Part shown: one piece after another, positions 1 to 7,736 of the stretch
Layout of the letters: each line of letters opens with the position of its first letter
How positions within the stretch are numbered: position 1 is the stretch's first letter
From: Streptomyces sp. B21-083
GTDB taxonomy: Bacteria; Actinomycetota; Actinomycetes; Streptomycetales; Streptomycetaceae
Direction of reading: 5' to 3'
Assembly: GCF_036898825.1 (NCBI RefSeq)
Contig: NZ_JARUND010000004.1
Location: 1-64,000, forward strand
DNA: 64,000 nt
Position numbers and translations under genes: made by a program
Notes under the pieces: model-generated
Database searches by the model: none
What the model was told of the DNA's origin: nothing
What the model saw: only the letters and a program-made list of their open reading frames with translations

Positions 1-295
1 GGAAGCGGCCGGATGGACCGCCACCGTCCAGACGCAGCCGGGACACTGCGCCCTGGTGCTCACCGCCCGCCAGGAGACCGGGGAAACCGTCCTGCGGTGC
101 GTGTGGCGGCTCACCGCCCGGGGCTACCGCTGGGACGGCGCCACCCTTACCCGCTACGGCCAGCAGACCGCCGAGGGAATCGCATGGCGCGCCGTCGGCG
201 ACCTGGTGGCCGCCGAGGCCCCACCGCCCGCACCCAGCCGACCCGCCCGGACCTGTCCATGTCGGTGTACGGCAAGCGGGACGCGTCGCCCGTGA
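1..295 (+). CDS. 3' fragment of an unknown protein
   Basis: The reading frame is open from base 2 to a TGA at 293-295, about 97 codons, so this is the end of a gene that starts upstream of the window. The visible part contains ARGYRWDGATLTRYG and ends in a Pro/Arg-rich tail. I recognise no family. It overlaps the proposed start of the next gene (259) by 37 bases. The tail after about codon 80 looks less protein-like than the start, so the true stop could differ if the local sequence contains an indel, as it does further downstream. Confidence 0.4.
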   Translation, partial: EAAGWTATVQTQPGHCALVLTARQETGETVLRCVWRLTARGYRWDGATLTRYGQQTAEGIAWRAVGDLVAAEAPPPAPSRPARTCPCRCTASGTRRP

Positions 296-3200
296 CGGTT
301 GAGGTCGTCTCGGCCGACATCGCCACCACCCCGGCAGGCGAAGTCCCCGTCATGCTGCGCCAGTGGATCAAAGGCACCATCCCCGTGACGCTGTACCCGT
401 CACGGCACGTCGGGCGCGACTACTTCGGCGCTGACTGCCTGCTCTCCCCTGAGGGCGACAACGCCGCCCCGGGCGCTGAGCCGGTCCTGTCAGTGCTCCC
501 CACTGGTTACCTCACGTCGAACGCCGCCTATCTCGAAGATCTCGCCGCGTACGCCGTGGCCGAGGGACGCACGCCCGAGGAGGGGGCAGCGTTCGGCCGG
601 TGGGTGATCGCGTCGGAGATCCTGACATTCGGGCTGTATGACTCGGCGTACGAGCGCTGGGTGCGGTCGCTCACGTGCACCATGACCGCCCGAGAGGCGG
701 TGCTCACGTGGTCGCGGATGCACGGTGCGGCACTGCGCCTTGATTGCGGATGCGGGCAGCGCCACGCAGGCCGGCCGTGGGACGGCGCCACGGTGTGGAA
801 CGACGAGGGGTGCCACTACCTCATCTCCACCGCCGTCCCGTTGGACCGGATCGCCGATCTGATCACCGCGCGCGGGTACAGGGTCACGGGCGAGTGGTCG
901 CACGGCGATGTCGTCCGCCGGGTGACCGTCGAGCCGATCGCCGCTCAAGGGGCGGAGACAGCGCCGGTTGTGGCCGCAACAGCGGACGCCGTCCCGTCCG
1001 ACCCGGGCACGGCCGAAGCCTGGGAGGCCGACGGCGGAGCCTGCCCCGGAGTCACACCGCCCCGCGGCCCCGAGCCCGGACCGACCGCCACCACCTCCCC
1101 GCAGGCGCCCGAGCCGACCGGTGACACTGCCCCGGAGGCTGACCAGCGCAGTGTGCCGATCGTGGTGGAGCGTCCGGCCGTATTGCCCGACGTCGTGTCG
1201 GACCCCGGCGGGGTGGCCGGATGGGAGACCGACGGGGGCGCGCTTGAGGTTCTGCCGGTGGTCTGCCACGGCAACGGGGGTGGGGTGTTTCCGGTGGCGT
1301 TCCGTGGCCCGTATGAGGGCACGGTGCGAGTGTCGCGGGCGTGGCTGACGGAGCGTGCACGCCGTGCGCTGACCGTGGCGCGTGAGCGGCTGACAGTGGC
1401 GGAGGAGCACGCGGAGACGTGCGCGGCGTGGCGGAGGGATGCGTACGACCTTCACCAGGAAGTACGCCGGTCGGCTGGTGTGCTGGGTGAGTGGGTGGTG
1501 GTGCATTACGAGACATCCGGCGGGTGGTCGCAGCGCGCCCGTGAGGCGTCGTGGGCGGCGGATACGCGGCGGATGGATGCGCGGGCTGCGATCCGGCGGT
1601 GTGAGCATGAGCTGTCCGGCCTGGAGGCGGAGGCGGCGGAACCGGAGCACCGGTCGGAGTCGGCGCGTGCGTTCCTCGCGCGTGCCGTGTCCGGGGATGT
1701 TCCGGCCGGTCGTGGGGCGTGGGTGTCCGCCGACGGCGGTACGGCGGTGATGTTCGAGCTTCCCGCAGACATCGACGTGAACCCGGACGTGAGGCACGGG
1801 GAACCGAACGAGCAGCGTCGGGCATTCGTTGACCTGTTGGCCGATGCCGTGGCCGCGCGGGATGAAGGCCGCGCGCTGATCGGCCGTGACCTCCCGTCGA
1901 AGAAGACGCACGGACGTACGGCCGGTGTCGAGAAGGGCCAGGCGTCCGCCTCGGTCAAGGGGCTGGACGTCAAGCCGTGGAAGGCTCCGCGGGTTCCGGC
2001 GGAGGGCTCGCCCCTGAATATCGAGATGCTCGCCACGTGGGCCACGGTGGAAGATCTTGTGGCGGAGAGTGAGGCGGCCCCCGGGGTGTGGCTGCCCATG
2101 GCTGCCATGTCGTTTGCGGAAACAGCCATGGCCAACGGTTGGACAGTGGCCATGCACCGCAGCACTGACGGGGGCATGGTGACCGTGCGCGTCGCTGGTG
2201 TCGCGGTTAAGAACGCTGAGCCGCTCGCCTATGAGTTGCTCGCCGTGTGGGACGGCGGGGTGTTCCGTGAGGACCGTTCGGCGGTGTGGGTTACCGGTCG
2301 GCGGGTGACAACCAAGCGCACCCCGTTGTGGTCGGCGCCAGTCCGGGTGGGCCGGTCGGGCAAGCACCAAGATCCCTCGATGCTGTCGACTGTGCAGCAT
2401 GCAGCGGAGCCGGGCACGCTCGCACGGGTCGCGCTGGGCAGCTCGGCGCCTGCCCCCGAGGGTGTGAGCGACCCCGGCGGCATGGACGGGTGGGAGGGCG
2501 AGGGCGGAGCGCTCGCGCGGGGTGATGGCGGAGCGCTCCCCCCGCCGGCACCCCGTCACGAGGTGTCCGCGCGGGCGGCTGACGTAGTGTCCGACCCGTC
2601 CGGGGCGGACGTGTGGGAGGCAAAGGGCGGCACGGTGCCGGACGTCGACACCCCGCCCCCGTCGCGGCGGCTGTGGCGGTTATGCCGATCGACTGGGCGA
2701 AGCCTGCCGGGCGCGGTGACTGCGCGGCGGCAAACACGTGTGGCGGGTTCGGGGTGCTGCTGTGGGACGTGCCCGGCTGTGCTCCGCGCTGCGCCGAGTG
2801 CGCCGCACGGGTCATGGGGCACTCTCCGGCGGCACTGCGCGCGCTCACCCTGCCCGGGGACATCGTGGAAGCGGAGGAGAGTGCCGAGGCGGCGGACATC
2901 GTCATCCGGCACACCCACGAAGACGGCACCACCGTTGAGGGCTCCGCCAAGGGTGACGGGTGTGGGAAGCGTTGCGCCCGCTGGGCTGGACCTACCGGCG
3001 CACCCCGGGGATCTTCATCCGTGGCAGCCGCTACAAGGGCGCCGACCGGTGGAAGATCAACCGGGCTGCGGACGCGGTGCGCGCACTCGACCTGTCGTGC
3101 GCTGTGGTGATCGAAGAGGGCATGTCGTTCGCGGAGCGGGAGGCCGCCCGCGTGGATGCGGCCGAGGAGCGGACGGAGCGGTTCACGGACCGGGCCGGAC

Positions 3201-4002
3201 GGGCAGCGACGTCGTCACAGTCGGCGCGGGATACCTCGGACCGGATCGGCGACCGGTTCTGGATGGGTCAGCCGATCCTGGCGGGCCACCATTCAGAGAA
3301 GCGCGCCCGCCGGGACCAGGAGCGCATGCACAACGCGATGCGCAAGAGCATCGCCGAGGGCGAGCGGGCCGGTTACTGGGCATCCCGTGCGGCGGCGGCG
3401 GACGCCTACGAGCGGTACCGGAAGAACCCGGGCGCACGCTGCGCCGCATCGAGAAGCTGGAGGCGGAGCGACGCGGCGTCCTGCGGGAGCGGGACGGCGT
3501 CGACGACAAGGGCCGTACGGCTGATGTGTGGCGACGCGGGCCGTCCGAGGCGCGCCGGGAGGAGCTGACGCGCCGTCTGGCCGAGTACGACGAAGAACTG
3601 ACGTACTGGGCGGAGACCATCAAGGAGGCGGAGCGCCGAGGCTTCAAGGTGTGGGGTCGGGCCGACTTCATCAAGGGCGATTTCGTGCAGTGGCGGGGGT
3701 CCTGGTACGAGGTGACCCGGGTCAACGCCAAGACGGCGACCGTGCCGCACATCCACGCCGCGTATGACGGCGGCACCGTCGGCGCCGTCGGCGGCTGCCG
3801 CGTGGTCACCCGCGCGGCAACGGCTGAGACCCGGCACAAGGGCAGCACGTACACGCTCCCCTACAACGAGGTGAGCGGGCGCATGTCGGCCGAGCAGATG
3901 CGGGCCGCCCTGGCGGGCGAGGCGATCCCCGCCGACCCGCGCGACATCACCCCGGAGCCCACCCCGACACCGGGTTCATTGCCGCCGTCGCCGCCGACCT
4001 GA
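259..4002 (+). pseudogene. DUF3560-containing large protein, broken by three -1 frameshifts
   Basis: The protein-like reading runs in frame 1 from ATG 259 to about 2656, in frame 3 to about 2958, in frame 2 to about 3430, then in frame 1 again to 4002. Adding one base at each of three runs (C run 2656-2660, GGG 2958-2960, CCCGGG 3427-3432) restores one protein of about 1248 residues. The restored 3' third matches DUF3560: HTHEDGTTVEGS, then GWTYRRTPGIFIRGSRYKGA, GQPILAGHHSEKRARR, a coiled-coil LRRIEKLEAERR and KVWGRADFIKGDFVQWRGSW. A Cys-rich stretch (near 2700-2810) precedes it. The N-terminal two thirds are unrecognised and carry four copies of a DPG(x4)WE(x2)GG motif. An independent start at ATG 2682 is possible but has no ribosome site. 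Frame 1 stays open throughout (from 13 to 4002), which hides the breaks. It may be sequencing error rather than decay. Confidence 0.6.
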
Positions 4003-4039
4003 CCGTCACCACGCCGACCCCCACCGCCTGACCACCCAT

Positions 4040-4063
4040 GGCCGAGCGCCAGGGCGCCCGGCC
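4040..4063 (+). terminator. GC-rich hairpin after the DUF3560 gene
   Basis: Inverted repeat with 10 of 11 positions paired and a very short loop, 38 bases after the stop at 4002. No T tract follows, which is usual for Streptomyces terminators. It could also be an RNA-processing or stabilising stem. Confidence 0.4.
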
Positions 4064-4095
4064 GCCTCCCAGGAGTTCTCAGAGGAAGCACAGCT

Positions 4096-4353
4096 ATGCG
4101 ACTGAGCAAGCGCCGAGCGACCACCCTGAACCGACGCGCGCGGTTTCTGCACCAGCACCGGAAGCAGCGGGGCACGTTTCCGTGCCTGGAGACCGGCGGG
4201 ACCCAGGTCTACGCCTACTGGAGCTGCGGTGAAGGCCTGGTGGTGTCCGTACATCTGGACACCGGCGAGGTTCCCGGCGACCTGATCAGCCCGGATGGAA
4301 CGATCCCGATCCGGATCACGGTCAACGGTGAATGTGTCTTCAGCGCCGACTGA
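4096..4353 (+). CDS. Small basic hypothetical protein (85 aa)
   Basis: ATG 4096 follows AGAGGAAG at a good ribosome-site distance and the frame runs to a TGA at 4351-4353. The N-terminus is strongly basic (LSKRRATTLNRRARFLHQHR), followed by a compact part with YAYWSCGEGLVVSVHLDTGE. I recognise no family; the basic N-terminus would fit nucleic-acid binding, but that is a guess. It stands alone: a GC-rich hairpin lies just upstream and a promoter for the next gene starts 14 bases after its stop. Confidence 0.6.
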   Translation: MRLSKRRATTLNRRARFLHQHRKQRGTFPCLETGGTQVYAYWSCGEGLVVSVHLDTGEVPGDLISPDGTIPIRITVNGECVFSAD

Positions 4354-4366
4354 TGCGGACGAAGCG

Positions 4367-4395
4367 TTGAACCCTTCCCCGCAAAGGCGTATTAT
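4367..4395 (+). promoter_or_regulatory. Promoter with TATTATTGATT box
   Basis: TTGAAC (4367-4372), 17-base spacer, TATTAT (4390-4395), followed directly by TGATTTTA. The same extended box recurs at 6963, 10887, 18040 and 20263. The predicted transcript start (about 4402) falls at the foot of the hairpin at 4406. Confidence 0.65.
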
Positions 4396-4405
4396 TGATT
4401 TTACT

Positions 4406-4423
4406 GGTGAGCGGCAACTCACC
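4406..4423 (+). promoter_or_regulatory. CGGCAA-loop leader hairpin 1
   Basis: Stem GGTGAG/CTCACC (6 bp, perfect) closing the loop CGGCAA (4412-4417). It is followed by CCACCAACCCAACTCG, a ribosome site (AAGGA) and the ATG at 4459, 36 bases beyond the stem. It is one of ten hairpins with the same loop and different stems in this window. Confidence 0.75.
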
Positions 4424-4458
4424 CGCCACCAACCCAACTCGCAGCAGAAGGACAGGGC

Positions 4459-5274
4459 ATGGACTACATCGACACCAAGCACGTGGCCGCCGAGCTCAAG
4501 AGCCGATTGCAGAAGGCGTTCCCCGGCGTGAAGTTCAACGTGCGCAAGGGCACCGGTACCGCCTCCGCATGGATCTCCGTCTACTGGACCGACGGCCCGT
4601 GCACGGCTGACGTCGAGGAGCACACCTGCCCCATGCAGGGCGCGCAGTTCAACGGCCAGGAGGACCGCTACGAGTCCACCGACAACACGGTCACCGTCAC
4701 CGTCAAGGGCCGGAAGGTCACCGGTGAGCCGCTGGTCGACGGCATCAACACCCACCAGGAGATCTCCGACGACGCGCGGAAGGCCGCCGCCGCCCTGTGG
4801 TCCGACGCCCGTGACGGTAAAGACCCCGCCGTGCACTCAAACGGCGGCTTCCACGGTGCCATGGTCATCGACGGCCACAGCATCGCGGCCAACTACGCGC
4901 GGACGCAGGTACTACAGATCGCCACCGAAGTTGTCCTGCCCCAGCGCTGGGCCGCCGCCAAGAAGCAGGCCACCGCCCAGGCCGCCCGTCCGGCGACCGC
5001 CCATGAGGAGGGCGAAGAGGGCGCGGAAGGGCTCACGCTCCAGCACACCGCCGAGGACGGGACGACGGTCACCGGTACGCGTCTGGGCGACGGCTCCGCC
5101 GACGTGCTCAAGCGCCACGGCTTCAAGTGGCACCGCAAGAACCAGTACTGGTACGCCCCCGGCAGCCGTGACCAGCAGGCCGACACCGAGTTCATGGCCG
5201 CCGTCGCCGCCGACCTGCGCGCCGAGAACCTGACCGTAACCACGGCGCAGCCCGAGCCGATCCCCACCGCCTGA
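4459..5274 (+). CDS. LPD29-domain protein with C-terminal DUF3560-like motif
   Basis: 271 aa. The N-terminal ~100 residues (YIDTKHVAAELKSRLQKAFP, then VRKGTGTASAWISVYWTDGP) match LPD29, a large-polyvalent-protein-associated domain found in phage and plasmid proteins. The C-terminal part (from about residue 195) has LQHTAEDGTTVTGTRLGDG and FKWHRKNQYWYAPGSRD, resembling the opening segment of DUF3560 as seen in the upstream broken gene (HTHEDGTTVEGS). The linker between them is Ala-rich. ATG 4459 has AAGGA seven bases upstream. It is driven by the promoter at 4367-4395 with a CGGCAA hairpin in the leader, and a GC-rich hairpin follows the stop. The biochemical role is unknown. Confidence 0.8.
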   Translation: MDYIDTKHVAAELKSRLQKAFPGVKFNVRKGTGTASAWISVYWTDGPCTADVEEHTCPMQGAQFNGQEDRYESTDNTVTVTVKGRKVTGEPLVDGINTHQEISDDARKAAAALWSDARDGKDPAVHSNGGFHGAMVIDGHSIAANYARTQVLQIATEVVLPQRWAAAKKQATAQAARPATAHEEGEEGAEGLTLQHTAEDGTTVTGTRLGDGSADVLKRHGFKWHRKNQYWYAPGSRDQQADTEFMAAVAADLRAENLTVTTAQPEPIPTA

Positions 5275-5289
5275 GCCACCCACCCGACC

Positions 5290-5314
5290 GGCCGGGCGCC
5301 CCAGGCGCCCGGCC
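5290..5314 (+). terminator. GC-rich hairpin, 11-bp perfect stem
   Basis: GGCCGGGCGCC / GGCGCCCGGCC with a CCA loop, 15 bases after the stop of the LPD29 gene. It is likely a terminator or mRNA 3'-end stabiliser; no T tract follows. Confidence 0.5.
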
Positions 5315-5331
5315 CACCGAGCGGAGCCCCC

Positions 5332-5955
5332 ATGCCCATGCACTCCCCCTCTCAGCTCACCGGCGATCACCCGCACCCGCGCCCCGCCGTCACCGACCCG
5401 GGCACCGTCGAGGCGTGGGAGACAGACGGCGGAGCCTGCGCCGGCGTCCAGACGCCCCGCGCCCCGCAGGCCGCCCCGACCGCCCCCCGCAGCGCCCGGC
5501 GGATGTTCATCGCCCGTTGCGCCGTAGGCGCGTCCGGGTACCGCACCGCCGACGGCATGGAGTTGACCGTTCACCGCGCCGAGGAGGACAGCGGCCCCGC
5601 TCTGTGCGGCGACACCCCGGCCTGGTGGGAGCCCGCAGACCTCGGACAGGCCATGCGCCGGGTGTCCTGCCACGACTGCACCGAACTGTGGATCGAGCGG
5701 GCAGGAATCGGGCCCCGCTGGCAGGTGGCCGACCGCATGCGGTGGCCGGTCTACCGGACCGAACGCAACCGGCACGGCTCGCTCGTGAGCCTGTTCGACG
5801 GCTACGTCACGCGCTGGGACCGCGTCATCGCCCACCGCCGGTGGTGCTTCTACCACTCCGCCACCACGGCCGGTGTCCGCCTCTCCGCCTATCCCCGCGA
5901 CGGCGACGACCGCAAGGAGTGGTGGTTCCCCGCCACGCCGCAGCTCAGCACGTAA
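5332..5955 (+). CDS. Hypothetical protein with WE-GG motif and Cys pair
   Basis: 207 aa from ATG 5332, with a weak GGAG ribosome site (GAGCGGAGCC). Residues about 19-36 contain VTDPGTVEAWETDGGAC, a fifth copy of the motif found four times in the protein encoded at 259-4002. After a Pro/Ala linker comes a possible metal site (ALCGDTP ... SCHDCTELW) and a Trp/Tyr-rich C-terminal half. I recognise no family. The shared motif suggests this protein and the 259-4002 product bind a common partner. A variant hairpin leader (5983-6006) separates it from the methyltransferase gene. Confidence 0.7.
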   Translation: MPMHSPSQLTGDHPHPRPAVTDPGTVEAWETDGGACAGVQTPRAPQAAPTAPRSARRMFIARCAVGASGYRTADGMELTVHRAEEDSGPALCGDTPAWWEPADLGQAMRRVSCHDCTELWIERAGIGPRWQVADRMRWPVYRTERNRHGSLVSLFDGYVTRWDRVIAHRRWCFYHSATTAGVRLSAYPRDGDDRKEWWFPATPQLST

Positions 5956-5982
5956 CGCCGGGCGCACCGCCCCTCTCACCGC

Positions 5983-6006
5983 CGGTCCGGGCGACACCCC
6001 GGACCG
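5983..6006 (+). promoter_or_regulatory. Leader hairpin with variant loop CGACAC
   Basis: 9-bp perfect stem CGGTCCGGG/CCCGGACCG around a six-base loop CGACAC, 31 bases before ATG 6038. Position, stem style and downstream ACACACCACC resemble the CGGCAA hairpins, but the loop differs. Confidence 0.5.
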
Positions 6007-6037
6007 ACGCACACACCACCCCGAAAGGCGGCACGTC

Positions 6038-6934
6038 ATGGCCGGAAAGCTCAGCAAGGAGCAGACCAAGCAGCACAACCGGGCGCGCGAACTGGTCGAC
6101 ATGGAACGGGACTTGACCGACGAGGAGCGGGAATTCGTCCTCGATCACTTCCACGAGTCCGCGAACATGGGCCGCACCCTGGACGGCGCGTTCTTCACAC
6201 CGGCCGAGCTCGCCGGCGAACTCCACCACGTGATCCCGGGTGACCGCATCATCGACCTGTGCGCGGGCATCGGACGCCTGGCCTGGCACGCCCGCGACTA
6301 CTGGAACCGGCGCTGGGAGCGTCTGCCGCCGCGCGAGATCGTGTGCGTGGAGAAGGACCCGGAGTATGTGCGGGTCGGACGGCGCGTCCTGCCGGAGGCG
6401 ACGTGGATCTGTGCTGACGTGCTCGACGTCCCGGGCCTGATCCTCGGTCCCTTCGACTGTGCGATCAGCAACCCGCCATTCGGGCGGATCAAGCGCAGTT
6501 CCAACGCCCCCGGGTACCGGGGGCCGCTGTTCGAGTTCCACGTGATCGCGGTCGCCGAAACCCTGGCCCGGCGGGGGGCGTTCATCATTCCGAGAGAGTC
6601 CGCGCCGTTCCGCATCGAGACCGGATTCGTCTCGCAGGACTCCCCCGCGTACGAGCGCTTCCACCGCGAGACCGGGATCAAGCTCCGCCCCAACCCCGGC
6701 ATCCCCACGGACCCTTTCCGCGACCAGTGGCGCGACGCCTCACCGGCCGTCGAAATCGTGGTGCACAACCGCGACGAGGACGAGTTGGAGGCCCAGGCGG
6801 AGCAGGCCGCACGCACGGAGCAGGAAGCCTTGACCAGCCGCCCCCGCAAGCCGAAGGCCGAGCGCACCGGCGCCGCACCCAGGCCTGCGCAGTCGGCCGG
6901 ATTCGGCGACGGCGGAGGAGGCACCCTGTTCTGA
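6038..6934 (+). CDS. Orphan N6-adenine/N4-cytosine-type DNA methyltransferase
   Basis: 298 aa from ATG 6038, preceded by GAAAGGCGG. The SAM-binding motif I is DLCAGIGRLAW (about residues 70-80) and the catalytic motif IV is SNPPFGRIK (about residues 146-155). NPPF is typical of amino-methyltransferases that act on adenine N6 or cytosine N4. The C-terminal ~60 residues are charged and Gly-rich. No restriction endonuclease is adjacent, so it is probably an orphan methylase that protects or marks the element. The frame is open upstream to 5873, but that extension overlaps the previous gene and lacks a ribosome site. The target sequence cannot be told from the sequence. Confidence 0.85.
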   Translation: MAGKLSKEQTKQHNRARELVDMERDLTDEEREFVLDHFHESANMGRTLDGAFFTPAELAGELHHVIPGDRIIDLCAGIGRLAWHARDYWNRRWERLPPREIVCVEKDPEYVRVGRRVLPEATWICADVLDVPGLILGPFDCAISNPPFGRIKRSSNAPGYRGPLFEFHVIAVAETLARRGAFIIPRESAPFRIETGFVSQDSPAYERFHRETGIKLRPNPGIPTDPFRDQWRDASPAVEIVVHNRDEDELEAQAEQAARTEQEALTSRPRKPKAERTGAAPRPAQSAGFGDGGGGTLF

Positions 6935-6943
6935 AAAAAGGGA

Positions 6944-6968
6944 TTGCCGCCTCCTGGGGGTGTATTAT
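6944..6968 (+). promoter_or_regulatory. Promoter with TATTATTGATT box
   Basis: TATTAT (6963-6968) followed by TGATTTTA, as at 4390. The best -35 (TTGCCG, 6944-6949) leaves only 13 bases, so the -35 assignment is weak; the -10 box and its flank are well conserved. Confidence 0.5.
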
Positions 6969-6980
6969 TGATTTTATAGA

Positions 6981-6994
6981 TGAGCGGCAACTCG
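6981..6994 (+). promoter_or_regulatory. CGGCAA-loop leader hairpin 2 (weak stem)
   Basis: TGAG-CGGCAA-CTCG: three Watson-Crick pairs plus a G-T wobble around the conserved loop (6985-6990). It lies at the predicted 5' end of the transcript, about 40 bases before ATG 7036. It is the weakest stem of the family. Confidence 0.5.
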
Positions 6995-7035
6995 CCGGCC
7001 GCCGACCGACCCACCGAGAAGGCAGGGAACCGCAC

Positions 7036-7647
7036 ATGGGCGCCTACGGACACGACATCACCGCCGGAATGCTGGTCTTCGACCGGGAGGACTTCACCGC
7101 TTACCGGCCCGGCTCGGAGCCGGTCTGGCTGGTCGAGAAGGTGGCCGGACACGAGGAGCGCAGCCCGGGCGGCACCACCGTCTACAGCACGTACGCGCAT
7201 GTCCGCAACGCCGAAGTGCACGGCAAGGACACCACCCCGGCGAACTCCGGATGGACCGGCACCAAGCCCGTGGGACGGCTGGTCGAGGCCGCCGCCGAGG
7301 ACGACCACACCAAGCCGGGCACCTTCCGCATGGACCGCGCCATGGTGGCCTACCTGCGCGCGACCCGCTTCCGGGGGTGCGCCTCCGACGACTACACGAC
7401 CGTGCGCGACCTGGTGAACGCCGCCCCCTACGACCGTCACGGGCTCCTGGTGGGCGCGCGCACGGTCACCCCGCACGGCCCGCGCTACGAACTCGGTGCC
7501 CTGTCGGTCTGCCTGGGGAACCTGCTCTGCGACCTGTCGGCAGGCCGCCTGACCGCCGCCGACCTGGAGGCGGGTGGCATCTCCGTGACGCTGCTCGACG
7601 CCACCCGCGCGGCTCTGCACGCCGCCGACTCGGCAGCCCGCGCCTGA
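7036..7647 (+). CDS. Hypothetical protein (203 aa)
   Basis: ATG 7036 follows AAGGCAGGGA and the CGGCAA hairpin leader. The frame is open far upstream, but that part overlaps the methyltransferase gene. The N-terminus is MGAYGHDITAGMLVFDRED; a middle section carries GCASDDYTTVRDLVNAAPYD and the C-terminus is Ala-rich and helical. No motif or family is recognised. It has its own promoter box (6963) and is followed by a GC-rich hairpin (7655-7680), so it may be monocistronic. Confidence 0.7.
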   Translation: MGAYGHDITAGMLVFDREDFTAYRPGSEPVWLVEKVAGHEERSPGGTTVYSTYAHVRNAEVHGKDTTPANSGWTGTKPVGRLVEAAAEDDHTKPGTFRMDRAMVAYLRATRFRGCASDDYTTVRDLVNAAPYDRHGLLVGARTVTPHGPRYELGALSVCLGNLLCDLSAGRLTAADLEAGGISVTLLDATRAALHAADSAARA

Positions 7648-7654
7648 CCATCCC

Positions 7655-7680
7655 GCCGGGCGCCACCCACGGCGCCCGGC
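7655..7680 (+). terminator. GC-rich hairpin, 10-bp perfect stem
   Basis: GCCGGGCGCC / GGCGCCCGGC with a six-base loop, seven bases after the stop codon. The next CGGCAA hairpin starts six bases later, so the two stems form a back-to-back pair. Confidence 0.5.
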
Positions 7681-7686
7681 CCCCTA

Positions 7687-7710
7687 CCGGATGAGCGGCA
7701 ACTCATCCGG
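7687..7710 (+). promoter_or_regulatory. CGGCAA-loop leader hairpin 3
   Basis: 9-bp perfect stem CCGGATGAG/CTCATCCGG around CGGCAA (7696-7701), 27 bases before ATG 7737. There is no promoter box here, so it sits at an internal gene boundary behind a terminator-like stem. It is nearly identical to hairpin 4 at 9037. Confidence 0.8.
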
Positions 7711-7736
7711 CACCACTCGACACAGGAGGACGCACG

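Noticed and set aside
13..258. In-frame extension of the 259-4002 gene to base 13 (Arg/Pro-rich N-terminus)
   Set aside because: The composition is typical of an out-of-frame reading of GC-rich coding DNA, and the other frame reads as the end of an upstream gene.
490..2559. 689-residue minus-strand frame opposite the DUF3560 gene
   Set aside because: Shadow frame: rich in Arg, His and Pro with no recognisable motif and no ribosome site.
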